DNA of 25,754 nt from Actinomycetota bacterium (GTDB taxonomy: Bacteria; Actinomycetota; Thermoleophilia; Solirubrobacterales; Solirubrobacteraceae). The stretch covers positions 1 through 25,754 of the forward strand of contig SYBY01000176.1 in NCBI GenBank assembly GCA_005788585.1, in the 5' to 3' direction. Of the stretch, positions 15,418 to 22,726 are shown piece by piece. The translations under genes and the position numbers were made by a program. The notes under the pieces were generated by a model. That model was not told where the DNA came from. It was given only the letters and a program-made list of their open reading frames with translations, and made no database searches. Each line of letters opens with the position of its first letter. Within the stretch, counting starts at the first letter, position 1.

Positions 15418-16992
15418 ATGCCCGAGGTCACGTTCACCATCCGCTGGCCCGACGGCGAGGTCCAGCCCTGCTACTCGCCGTCGCGCGCAATCGAGGACAC
15501 CCTCACGCCGGGGGCGGTCTACCCGACCGCCGAGTTCCTGCGCCGCACCGGCGACGCGCTCGAGGAGGCCAGCGAACGGGTGCGCGCGAAGTTCGGCTTC
15601 GCCTGCACCGCCGCCGCGGCCCAGCTGGAGGAGCTCGCGACGGCCGCGGCGCGACACGCGCCGCACCTCACCGGCTGCGTCACGGTCGAGGCGATGGAGA
15701 TCCGCGGCGCGCCCCGGACCGCCCCGCCACCGGCCGACGACCTCGAGGGCCACGTCCCGGTGGTCGTCGTCGGCGGCGGTCAGGCCGGGCTGTCGGTGAG
15801 CTGGTACCTGCGCCGGCAGGGCGTCGAGCACCTCGTCCTCGAGCGCCACCGCGTCGCCGACCAGTGGCGCACCGCCAGGTGGGACGCGTTCTGCCTCGTC
15901 ACGCCGAACTGGCAGTGCACGCTGCCCGGCCATCCGTACGACGGCGACGACCCTGACGGCTTCATGCTCCGCGACGACGTCGTCGCGTACGTCGAGGCGT
16001 TCGCCGCACGCCACGACCTGCCGGTGTGCGAGGGCGTCGACGTGCTCGCCGTGCGGCCGGGCGACGAGGGCGGCTTCGTCGTCGAGACGACGTCGGGCAC
16101 GGTGACCACCGACCAGGTCGTCCTCGCGGTCGGCGGGTACCACCGGCCGCGCATTCCCGCGCTCGCGGCACGCATCCCCGACGACGTCACGCAGCTGCAT
16201 TCGTCGCAGTACAAGCGCCCGTCGTCACTGCCCGACGGCGGCGTGCTCGTCGTCGGCTCGGGCCAGTCCGGGGCGCAGATCGCCGAGGACCTGCACCTCG
16301 GCGGGCGCCGCGTGCACCTGGCGGTGGGCAGCGCGCCGCGGGTCTCGCGCTTCTACCGCGGCCGGGACGTCGTCGCCTGGCTCCACGACATGGGCCACTA
16401 CGACGTGCCGATCGACGACCACCCGATGGGACTCCAGGCGCGCCGCGAGGCCAACCACTACGTGACGGGCCGGGACGGCGGGCGCGACATCGACCTGCGC
16501 CGCTTCGCGATGGAGGGCATGCGCCTGCACGGCCGGCTCCTGGGCGCCGACGATGGCGTCCTGCGGTTCGCCGACGACCTCGGGGCGAACCTCGACCACG
16601 CCGACAAGGTCGCCGAGCGCGCGAAGGACGGCATCGACCGCTGGATCCTCGAGCAGGGCATCGACGCGCCGGTGGAGGCGCGCTACCGCCCCGTGTGGCG
16701 GCCGACGCGCAGCGGGCCAAGCCGCGTGGACCTCGACGGCGACGACGTGCGCACCGTGATCTGGGCGACGGGCTTCTCCTCGGACTGGTCGTGGGTCCAC
16801 CTCCCCGCGTTCGACGGCACCGGGTACCCGACGCACACGCGCGGGGTCACGACCGTCCCGGGCCTGTACGTCCTCGGGCTGCCGTGGCTCTCCACCTGGG
16901 GCTCGGGGCGCTTCGCGGGGATCGCGCGGGACGCCGAGCACGTCGCGGCGCACCTCGTGGGGCAACGCACCGCAGCCCCGGCGGCGGCCTGA
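15418..16992 (+). CDS. MSMEG_0570-like domain fused to MSMEG_0569-like FAD oxidoreductase
   Basis: A 524-aa protein, last gene of the Nit1C operon. Residues 1 to about 85 (MPEVTFTIRWPDGEVQPCYSPS, then the AYPTAEFLRR-like segment and a helix) match the small MSMEG_0570-type nitrogen starvation protein, normally a separate gene of about 90-100 codons. From about 112 a flavin-dependent monooxygenase-like enzyme begins: FAD motif GGGQAG at 119-124, WRTARWDAFCLVTPNW, LAVGGYHRPRIP, then LHSSQYKRP and the NADPH motif GSGQSG at 280-285, and VIWATGFSSDWSW near the C-terminus. It should oxidise a small substrate with NAD(P)H and O2; the substrate is unknown. No internal start with an SD is obvious at the domain border, and the frame is open throughout, so this is a true fusion unless there is a sequencing error. 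A hairpin follows 5 bases after the stop. Confidence 0.9.
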   Translation: MPEVTFTIRWPDGEVQPCYSPSRAIEDTLTPGAVYPTAEFLRRTGDALEEASERVRAKFGFACTAAAAQLEELATAAARHAPHLTGCVTVEAMEIRGAPRTAPPPADDLEGHVPVVVVGGGQAGLSVSWYLRRQGVEHLVLERHRVADQWRTARWDAFCLVTPNWQCTLPGHPYDGDDPDGFMLRDDVVAYVEAFAARHDLPVCEGVDVLAVRPGDEGGFVVETTSGTVTTDQVVLAVGGYHRPRIPALAARIPDDVTQLHSSQYKRPSSLPDGGVLVVGSGQSGAQIAEDLHLGGRRVHLAVGSAPRVSRFYRGRDVVAWLHDMGHYDVPIDDHPMGLQARREANHYVTGRDGGRDIDLRRFAMEGMRLHGRLLGADDGVLRFADDLGANLDHADKVAERAKDGIDRWILEQGIDAPVEARYRPVWRPTRSGPSRVDLDGDDVRTVIWATGFSSDWSWVHLPAFDGTGYPTHTRGVTTVPGLYVLGLPWLSTWGSGRFAGIARDAEHVAAHLVGQRTAAPAAA

Positions 16993-16997
16993 GCGAA

Positions 16998-17015
16998 GGT
17001 CGGGTTCTCCCGACC
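16998..17015 (+). terminator. Perfect hairpin closing the Nit1C operon
   Basis: GGTCGGGTTCTCCCGACC has 7-bp perfect arms around a TTCT loop, 5 bases after the flavoprotein stop. It lacks a T-run. The same pattern with one arm mismatch (loop TTTT) occurs at 11365-11382 after the gene preceding the operon. Confidence 0.6.
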
Positions 17016-17060
17016 CACGGTCTCGGGACCGACCCCATGGCCCGACCCGCGGGCATGGCG

Positions 17061-17066
17061 CATACT
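17061..17066 (+). promoter_or_regulatory. Candidate -10 box for the small membrane protein
   Basis: CATACT lies 7 bases before ATG 17074. Just upstream (17035-17058) is an imperfect dyad, CCATGGCCCG against CGGGCATGG with one bulged base, which could be an operator. Confidence 0.4.
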
Positions 17067-17073
17067 GGAGGTG

Positions 17074-17352
17074 ATGTCCCGACTGCCCACCACGAGCAAG
17101 GGCCGGCTCGTGTACTTCGTCCGGTACGTGCTCCCGGCGCTCATCTGCCTGACCGGGGTCGTGCTGTTCGCGATCAACCCGAGCATCGACTCGGCCGACG
17201 GCGCCGCCGCGATCATCGGCGCCGGGCTGTCCGTCTATCTCCTGAACTTCCTGCACCGCATGGGCGTCTCGGGCGACCGTGACCGTGACGAGGAGCGCGA
17301 CGCGCGGCGGTACTTCGACGAGCACGGCCACTGGCCCGACGAGCGGCGCTGA
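17074..17352 (+). CDS. Small two-TM membrane protein of unknown function
   Basis: A 92-aa protein with two predicted membrane spans: about 13-34 (YFVRYVLPALICLTGVVLF) and about 45-63 (AAAIIGAGLSVYLLNFL). A strongly charged tail follows, rich in Asp, Arg and Glu (RDRDEERDARRYF), ending HGHWPDERR. Short two-TM proteins with this HGxWP tail are common in actinobacteria; no function is known to me. GGAGGTG directly abuts the ATG at 17074, too close to act as an SD, so a leaderless start or the GTG at 17071 are both possible. It stands alone between the Nit1C operon and the next gene. Confidence 0.72.
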   Translation: MSRLPTTSKGRLVYFVRYVLPALICLTGVVLFAINPSIDSADGAAAIIGAGLSVYLLNFLHRMGVSGDRDRDEERDARRYFDEHGHWPDERR

Positions 17353-17357
17353 CCCGT

Positions 17358-17363
17358 TAGGGT
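17358..17363 (+). promoter_or_regulatory. Candidate -10 box (leaderless) for the SnoaL-MBL gene
   Basis: TAGGGT fits TANNNT and ends 6 bases before the ATG at 17370. There is no SD and only 17 bases separate this ATG from the previous stop. Confidence 0.4.
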
Positions 17364-17369
17364 CGGCGC

Positions 17370-18557
17370 ATGGGTGAGGGAGCGTCCGCGCGGGCGTACT
17401 TCGAGGCGATCGAGCGCGGCGAACGCGACGCGCAGCGCCGGTTCTACGCCGAAGACGCCGAGGTGGAGATCCGCGGCGCGATGCCGCGGGGCGGGAAGGC
17501 CGACGTCGTCGCGTTCTTCGACGAGCTCTGGGGCGCGGTCCCCGACTTCACGTTCGAGATCCAGGACTTCGTCAGCTCGGGTGACACGGCCGTCGTGCGC
17601 TGGCGCGCCAGCGGCACGTTCGCCGGGCCCGACACCCTCCAGGGCCTGCAGCCCAACGGCGCGCCCCTGGAGCTCGAGGGCGTCGACGTCGTGCGCATGC
17701 GCGGCGGCCAGCTCATCCGCAACGACGCCTACAGCGACAGCGGCGCGCTGGCGCGGCAGATCGGCGCGCTGCCCCCGGAGGGGTCGAAGGCCGAGGCGGC
17801 GGCCAAGCGCGCGTTCAACACCCGCGTGTCGGTGGCCCACCACCTCGCGGGCAGCGCCGACGTCGACGACGTCGCCGACGGTGTGTGGCGCCTCCAGGGC
17901 GAGCCGGGGCGCTGCAACGTCTACTTCGTGCGCGACGGCGACGGCGTCCTCATGTTCGATGCGGGCGCGCGCACCATGCTTCCCGCGGTGCGGGCGGCGA
18001 GCGCCCGGCTCGGTGGCCTGACCCGCATCGTGCTCGGCCACGGCCACACCGACCACCGAGGCACCGCCCCTGCGCTCGGCGTGCCCGTCTTCTGCCATCC
18101 CGACGAGCGCGAGGACGCCGAGGGCTCGGGCGGGTGGCGCTACTGGGACGCCAAGCTGCGCGACGTGCCCGCGCCGCACCGCTGGATCCACCGCGTGCTG
18201 CACAAGGTCGCGTGGGACGGCGGGCCGGTCCCGATCGCGGGGACGGTGGCCGAGGGCGACGAGATCGCCGGCTTCCGCGTCGTGCACCTGCCGGGCCACG
18301 CGCCCGGCCAGATCGCGTTGTTCCGCCCGTCGGACCGTCTGGCGCTGACGACCGACGCGTTCTACACGCTGAACTTCTGGAGCCGGGACTGCCCGCCGTA
18401 CGTGCCGCTGGACGGGTACAACCTCGACACCGCGCAGGCGCGCGCGTCGCTGCACAAGCTCGCCGCACTGGAGCCGTCCGCCGCGTGGCCGGGGCACGCC
18501 GACCCGATCACGGGGGACGTCGCCGCGCAGTTGCACGCGGCTGCCGATACAGGCTGA
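17370..18557 (+). CDS. SnoaL-like domain fused to metallo-beta-lactamase-fold hydrolase
   Basis: A 395-aa two-domain protein. Residues about 3-125 form a SnoaL/NTF2-like alpha+beta cone (YFEAIERGERDAQRRFYAEDAEVEIRG, FFDELWGAVPDFTFEI, VVRWRASGTFAG, LELEGVDVVRMRGGQLI). Residues about 165-390 are an MBL-fold hydrolase: NVYFVRDGDGVLMFDAG, zinc motif H224-G-H226-T-D228-H229, later Zn ligands in LPGHAPGQ, the Asp in TTDAFY and the final His in WPGHADP. The order of zinc ligands is complete, so the hydrolase should be active, with glyoxalase II- or lactonase-like chemistry most likely. SnoaL-like folds bind small hydrophobic or polyketide-like ligands. A free-standing MBL gene also occurs at the left edge of the window. 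Substrate unknown. Confidence 0.87.
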   Translation: MGEGASARAYFEAIERGERDAQRRFYAEDAEVEIRGAMPRGGKADVVAFFDELWGAVPDFTFEIQDFVSSGDTAVVRWRASGTFAGPDTLQGLQPNGAPLELEGVDVVRMRGGQLIRNDAYSDSGALARQIGALPPEGSKAEAAAKRAFNTRVSVAHHLAGSADVDDVADGVWRLQGEPGRCNVYFVRDGDGVLMFDAGARTMLPAVRAASARLGGLTRIVLGHGHTDHRGTAPALGVPVFCHPDEREDAEGSGGWRYWDAKLRDVPAPHRWIHRVLHKVAWDGGPVPIAGTVAEGDEIAGFRVVHLPGHAPGQIALFRPSDRLALTTDAFYTLNFWSRDCPPYVPLDGYNLDTAQARASLHKLAALEPSAAWPGHADPITGDVAAQLHAAADTG

Positions 18558-18565
18558 CGAAACCG

Positions 18566-18571
18566 TAGTCT
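18566..18571 (+). promoter_or_regulatory. Candidate -10 box (leaderless) for the 18579 operon
   Basis: TAGTCT fits TANNNT and ends 7 bases before GTG 18579, which has no SD. Confidence 0.38.
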
Positions 18572-18578
18572 TCTGCCG

Positions 18579-18929
18579 GTGGGCAAACGCAACCGCCAGC
18601 GCGGCAAGCTGAAGGCGCCGAACTCGACCTACGACGGCGGCGAGGCCGGCGTGCTCGAGCTGCGCGGCAGCATGACGCCCGCCACGCGCCAGCAGTACAA
18701 CGCGGTCCTGCACGACCTCAGTCGCCAGACGGAGGACTCGTGGCACCGCGCCGTCGAGTTCCTCTTCGAGCGGCTCGCCGTGACCTGGACGATCAACGAC
18801 GTCCCGACCACCGGCCAGAAGGCGCTGCTCATGCGCTTTCGCATGGCCACGCAGGACGAGCGCGCGTTCGTCCGCACCGCACTGCGCGAGCACCTGACCG
18901 AGCACTTCCCCGACCTGGAAACCCCGTGA
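18579..18929 (+). CDS. Small basic hypothetical protein
   Basis: A 116-aa soluble protein that I do not recognise. The N-terminus is very basic (VGKRNRQRGKLKAP), followed by a predicted mostly helical region with MTPATRQQYNAVLHDLSRQ, WHRAVEFLFERLAVTWTI and LMRFRMATQDERAFVRTALREHL. The basic tail suggests nucleic acid or ribosome contact, but this is weak. GTG at 18579 has no SD. Its stop overlaps the GTG of the aminotransferase by 4 bases (GTGA), so it is the first gene of a coupled unit with the aminotransferase and the peptidase. Confidence 0.72.
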   Translation: MGKRNRQRGKLKAPNSTYDGGEAGVLELRGSMTPATRQQYNAVLHDLSRQTEDSWHRAVEFLFERLAVTWTINDVPTTGQKALLMRFRMATQDERAFVRTALREHLTEHFPDLETP

Positions 18930-20095
18930 CGACGACCACCGACCTCCTGCCCCAGCGCCTGCTTCTCGGCTCCGGCCCCAGCCCGGTCCCCGAGCAGGTC
19001 CTCGCGGCGCTCGCGCTGCCCACGCTCGGCCATCTCGACCCGGCGTTCGGCGAGGTCATGGACGAGGTCGGCGACCTGCTGCGCGCCGCGTTCGTCACCG
19101 AGAACCGCGTCGCCTTTCCCATCTCAGGTACCGGCAGTGCGGGCATGGAGGCGATGGTCGCCAACCTCGTCGAGCCCGGGGAGCGCGTGGTGTGCGGCGT
19201 GCACGGGCTCTTCGGCGAGCGGATGGCCGACGAGCTCGCCCGCCACGGCGCCGAGGTCGTGCGCGTCGAGGCCGAGTGGGGTCGCGCGATCGACCCGCAG
19301 GCACTCATCGACGCGGTCAAGGCCGACGCGAACCCGGCCGCGCTGTTCGTCGTCCACGGTGAGACCTCGACCGGCGTCGCCCAGCCGCTCGACGGCCTCG
19401 CCGACGCGATCCACGACCGCGACGGGCTGCTGCTCGTCGACTGCGTCACGTCGCTGACCGGGCACCCCCTGCGCCTCGACGAGGCCGGCGTCGACGCCGC
19501 GTTCAGCGGCTCGCAGAAGTGCCTGAACGCACCGCCCGGCCTCGCGCCGCTGACCGTCGGCCCTCGTGCACTGGAGAAGCTCGCCGCGCGCAGGACGCGG
19601 GTCCCGTCCTGGTACTTCGACCTGAACCTCATCCTCGCCTACGTCGACGGTGAGGGCGGGCGGACCTACCACCACACGGCGCCGACGAACATGATCGTCG
19701 CGCTGCGCGAGGCGCTGCGCATCGCCGTGCAGGACGAGTGGCTCGCCACGCGCTGGGAGCGCCACCGGCGCGCGCACGAGGCGCTGCGCGACGCGTTCGA
19801 GGCCCTCGGCATGCCCCGCCTGGCCCCCGCCGACGAGGCGCTCCACCCGCTGCTCGCGGTCCGCGTCCCCGACGGCATCGATGAGGCGGCCGTCCGCCGC
19901 AGGCTGCTGCTCGAGCACGACATCGAGATCTCGGGCGGCCTCGGTCCCCTCGCCGGGAAGATCTGGCGGATCGGGGTCATGGGCGTCGGCGCGCAGCGCG
20001 AGCCGCAGGAGGCACTCGTCGCCGCGGTCGCCGCCGAGATCGGCCACGACGCGGGCGAGGCCCTCATGGCACTGCACGCGGGGTATGCCGCCTGA
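18926..20095 (+). CDS. Class V aminotransferase (serine-pyruvate / alanine-glyoxylate type)
   Basis: A 389-aa pyridoxal phosphate enzyme of the alanine-glyoxylate aminotransferase group. Visible landmarks: LLLGSGPSPVPEQVLAAL, the PLP phosphate loop SGTGSAGMEAMVANL, VVHGETSTGVAQPL (substrate-side Glu-Thr-Ser), the cofactor Asp in LLVDCVTSLTG, the Schiff-base lysine K198 in GSQKCLNAPPG, and GKIWRIGVMG, where the Arg would bind the substrate carboxylate. Expected reaction: transfer of an amino group from serine or alanine to glyoxylate or pyruvate. Length is normal for the family. GTG at 18926 overlaps the previous stop; its own stop shares one base with the ATG of the M29 peptidase (TGATG). Confidence 0.92.
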   Translation: MTTTTDLLPQRLLLGSGPSPVPEQVLAALALPTLGHLDPAFGEVMDEVGDLLRAAFVTENRVAFPISGTGSAGMEAMVANLVEPGERVVCGVHGLFGERMADELARHGAEVVRVEAEWGRAIDPQALIDAVKADANPAALFVVHGETSTGVAQPLDGLADAIHDRDGLLLVDCVTSLTGHPLRLDEAGVDAAFSGSQKCLNAPPGLAPLTVGPRALEKLAARRTRVPSWYFDLNLILAYVDGEGGRTYHHTAPTNMIVALREALRIAVQDEWLATRWERHRRAHEALRDAFEALGMPRLAPADEALHPLLAVRVPDGIDEAAVRRRLLLEHDIEISGGLGPLAGKIWRIGVMGVGAQREPQEALVAAVAAEIGHDAGEALMALHAGYAA

Positions 20096-21183
20096 TGCCC
20101 GTGGACCCCGCGAAGTTCGCCGATCTGCTGACCGGCTACTGCCTGGATGTGCAGCCCGGCCAGCAGGTCCTCGTCCGCTCCACGACGCTCGCCGCGCCGC
20201 TGCTGCTCGAACTCCAGCGGGCCATCCTCCAGCGCGACGCATGGCCGATCCTGCGCCCGGAGCTGCCCGGTTCGGGTCGCGTCTTCTACGAGCACGCTCG
20301 TGACCGGCAGCTCGACGAGCCGCCGGACATCGCCTACTACGAGTCGCGCAAGGCCAACGCCCACCTCGGGATCCAGGCGCCCGAGGACGTGCGCGCGCTC
20401 GCCGACATCGACCCCGAGGTCATCCAGCGCGCGGCGCTCGGACGCCAGCCCATCCGCGAGATCACGCTGCGCAAGCGGTGGTGCAGCACGCTGTGGCCGA
20501 CCGAGGCCCTCGCCGAGCAGGCCGGCATGTCACTGACCGACTACGAGGACTTCGTCGCCCGCGCGCTGTTCATCGACCAGGTCGACCCCGTCCGCGCGTG
20601 GGGCGAGCTGCACGACTTCCACGAGCGCCTGATCGGACGGCTCGCGAAGGCCCGTGAGATCCGCATCGAGAGTGACGGCACCGACATCACGATGAAGGTC
20701 AAGGGCCGGACCTGGGTCAACAGCGACGGCAAGCGCAACATGCCGTCGGGCGAGATCTTCACCGGGCCGCTGGAGTCCAGCGCCAACGGCGTGATCACGT
20801 TCGACGTCCCCTCCTCACCCGCGGGGGTGCACGTGAGCGGCGTGCGGCTCGTCTTCCGCGACGGCGAGGTCGTCGAGTCCTACGCCGAGGAGGGCGAGGA
20901 CTACCTCCGCCACGCGCTCGCCGTCGACGACGGCGCCAGGCGTCTCGGCGAGCTCGGCATCGGCACGAACTTCGGCATCGACCGGCCGAGCGGCACCATC
21001 CTGTTCGACGAGAAGATCGGCGGCACGGTGCACCTCGCGCTCGGCCGGTCCTATCCCGAGACCGGCGGCAAGAACCGCAGCGCACTGCACTGGGACCTCA
21101 TCTGCGACCTGCGCAACGGTGGGCGGCTGTCGGCCGACGGCGACCTCGTCCAGCAGCACGGGCGCTTCATCGGCGTGACCTGA
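20095..21183 (+). CDS. M29-family metalloaminopeptidase
   Basis: A 362-aa cytoplasmic aminopeptidase of the thermophilic AmpS/AmpT type. Likely metal ligands are E220 (GEIFTGP), E286 (ELGIGTN), H313 (HLALGRSY), H332 and D334 (LHWDLICDL); the 66-residue step between the two Glu is as I recall it for AmpS/AmpT. The N-terminal half holds the usual LTGYCLDVQPGQQVLVRS strand and helix. The enzyme removes N-terminal residues from peptides using two metal ions. It is slightly shorter than the usual 400-410 aa members. ATG at 20095 shares its first base with the aminotransferase stop, so both are probably made together. Confidence 0.92.
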   Translation: MPVDPAKFADLLTGYCLDVQPGQQVLVRSTTLAAPLLLELQRAILQRDAWPILRPELPGSGRVFYEHARDRQLDEPPDIAYYESRKANAHLGIQAPEDVRALADIDPEVIQRAALGRQPIREITLRKRWCSTLWPTEALAEQAGMSLTDYEDFVARALFIDQVDPVRAWGELHDFHERLIGRLAKAREIRIESDGTDITMKVKGRTWVNSDGKRNMPSGEIFTGPLESSANGVITFDVPSSPAGVHVSGVRLVFRDGEVVESYAEEGEDYLRHALAVDDGARRLGELGIGTNFGIDRPSGTILFDEKIGGTVHLALGRSYPETGGKNRSALHWDLICDLRNGGRLSADGDLVQQHGRFIGVT

Positions 21184-21239
21184 CCGCCGGCCGGCTGGTC
21201 GATCGCGTGCAGCCGGGCGGACATCGCGGCCGCCGCTAG

Positions 21240-21245
21240 TACCTT
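21240..21245 (+). promoter_or_regulatory. Candidate -10 box (leaderless) for pyruvate kinase
   Basis: TACCTT ends 6 bases before GTG 21252 and matches TANNNT. The 68-base gap upstream also holds GCCGGCCGGC (21186-21195), a short palindrome just after the peptidase stop. Confidence 0.42.
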
Positions 21246-21251
21246 GGACTC

Positions 21252-22676
21252 GTGACCCGGCGCACCAAGATCGTGGCGACCATCGGCCCCGCCTCGCGGG
21301 AGCCCGAGTCCATTCGCCGCATGATCGAGGCGGGCATGGACGTCGCGCGCCTGAACTTCTCCCACGGCACGCCCGAGCTGCATGCGGAGAACGTGCAGCG
21401 CCTGCGGGACGGCGCCGATGCGGCCGGGCGCCCTGTCGCGGTGCTGCAGGACCTTCCGGGCCCCAAGCTCCGCATCGGCCCGGTCGCCAACGAGACGATC
21501 ATGCTCGAGAGTGACAGCACGGTCGAGTTCCACTGCGGCGAGGAGACCGAGGGCGACTCCAAGCGCCTGTCCGTCGGGCACCCGAGCCTGGCCGACGCCA
21601 TCCAGCCCGGCGAGATCTTCTACCTCTCCGACGGCCGCATCCGGCTGCGGGCGGGCGACGTCAACCGCGAGGACCGCCGCTTCACCGCGACCGTCGAGTT
21701 CGGCGGCCGCGTCGGCAGCCGCGCGGGCCTGAACGTCCCGGGCGAGGCGAACGCGCTGCCCTCGGTGCCCGACGAGGATCTGCGGCTGCTGGGCATCGGC
21801 GAGGAGATCGGCGTGGACCTCGTCGCGCTGTCGTTCGTGCGCCGGCCCGAGGACATCGAGGTCGTCCGCCGCTACACGCGGCTGCCGCTCATCGCGAAGA
21901 TCGAGAAGCCGCAGGCCGTCGAGCGCGCCGAGGCGATCACGCGCGCGGCGGACTGCATCATGGTCGCGCGCGGGGACCTCGGCATCGAGCTGCCGATCGA
22001 GGAGGTGCCGCTCACCCAGAAGCGCCTCATCTCCCTCTCCGGGACGCTCGCACGCCCGTCGATCACCGCCACGCAGATGCTCGACTCCATGGTCACGTCC
22101 TCGCGGCCAACCCGCGCCGAGGCCACGGACGTCGCCAACGCCAGCCTCGACGGCACCGACGCGGTCATGCTCAGCCAGGAGACCGCCATCGGGCACGACC
22201 CCGCGGGCGCCGTCGCCATGATGGCGTCGATCGCCGAGTACACCGAACGCGCGATCCCGTACCAGCAGTGGAACGAGGAGCGGGTGCATCGCGACGAGCG
22301 CGACCCCGCGTACACGCTCGCGCATTCGGCCTGCGTCGCCGCCCGGGAGCTGCAGCTCGACGCGCTGGTCATCCCCACGCTGTCGGGGCGCTCCGCGCGC
22401 CTCGTGAGCGCGCACCGTCCGTCGGTGCCGATCTTCGCGCTCTCGCCGGGCCAAGAGACCGTGCGCCGCTGCGGGCTGATGTGGGGCGTGCGCGCCGCAT
22501 CGATGCCGCGCATGGAGACGACCGAGGAGCTCATCGCGGATGCGTGCCGCCGCGTGGTCGAACTGGGCTGGTGCCAGCCGGGTCAGCGCGTGGGGGTCAC
22601 GGCCGGGCTGCCGAGCGGCCGTCCGGGCACCACGTCGCTGCTCCAAATCCAGGTTCTCGGAAGATCTGGCTCGTAG
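21252..22676 (+). CDS. pyk: Pyruvate kinase
   Basis: A 474-aa pyruvate kinase, converting phosphoenolpyruvate and ADP to pyruvate and ATP at the end of glycolysis. The N-terminus RRTKIVATIGPASREPESIRRM, LNFSHGTPELH and LQDLPGPKLRIG are diagnostic. The family signature is LIAKIEKPQAV with the catalytic lysine K216, followed by CIMVARGDLGIELPIEEVP (metal and substrate binding) and SITATQMLDSM with RPTRAEATDVANASLDG. The B-domain and the C-terminal domain (about 340-470, ending near GTTSLLQIQVLG) are present, so length is normal. The start is GTG at 21252 with no SD. It appears to be transcribed alone. Confidence 0.97.
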   Translation: MTRRTKIVATIGPASREPESIRRMIEAGMDVARLNFSHGTPELHAENVQRLRDGADAAGRPVAVLQDLPGPKLRIGPVANETIMLESDSTVEFHCGEETEGDSKRLSVGHPSLADAIQPGEIFYLSDGRIRLRAGDVNREDRRFTATVEFGGRVGSRAGLNVPGEANALPSVPDEDLRLLGIGEEIGVDLVALSFVRRPEDIEVVRRYTRLPLIAKIEKPQAVERAEAITRAADCIMVARGDLGIELPIEEVPLTQKRLISLSGTLARPSITATQMLDSMVTSSRPTRAEATDVANASLDGTDAVMLSQETAIGHDPAGAVAMMASIAEYTERAIPYQQWNEERVHRDERDPAYTLAHSACVAARELQLDALVIPTLSGRSARLVSAHRPSVPIFALSPGQETVRRCGLMWGVRAASMPRMETTEELIADACRRVVELGWCQPGQRVGVTAGLPSGRPGTTSLLQIQVLGRSGS

Positions 22677-22726
22677 ACCGCATTTCCGGCTGTCACCCTG
22701 TGTTGGTGCTGGAGATGCGCAGGGGC

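Noticed and set aside
14383..16200. 605-codon open frame on the minus strand across the nitrilase and flavoprotein genes
   Set aside because: Its protein is a low-complexity Arg/Gly/Val/Asp mix without motifs, and the plus strand has two certain enzymes. It is a shadow frame of high-GC codon use.
17235..18905. 556-codon minus-strand frame over the SnoaL-MBL gene
   Set aside because: Compositional shadow; the plus-strand frame has a complete zinc site.
21051..22646. 531-codon minus-strand frame over pyruvate kinase
   Set aside because: Pyruvate kinase on the plus strand is unambiguous.
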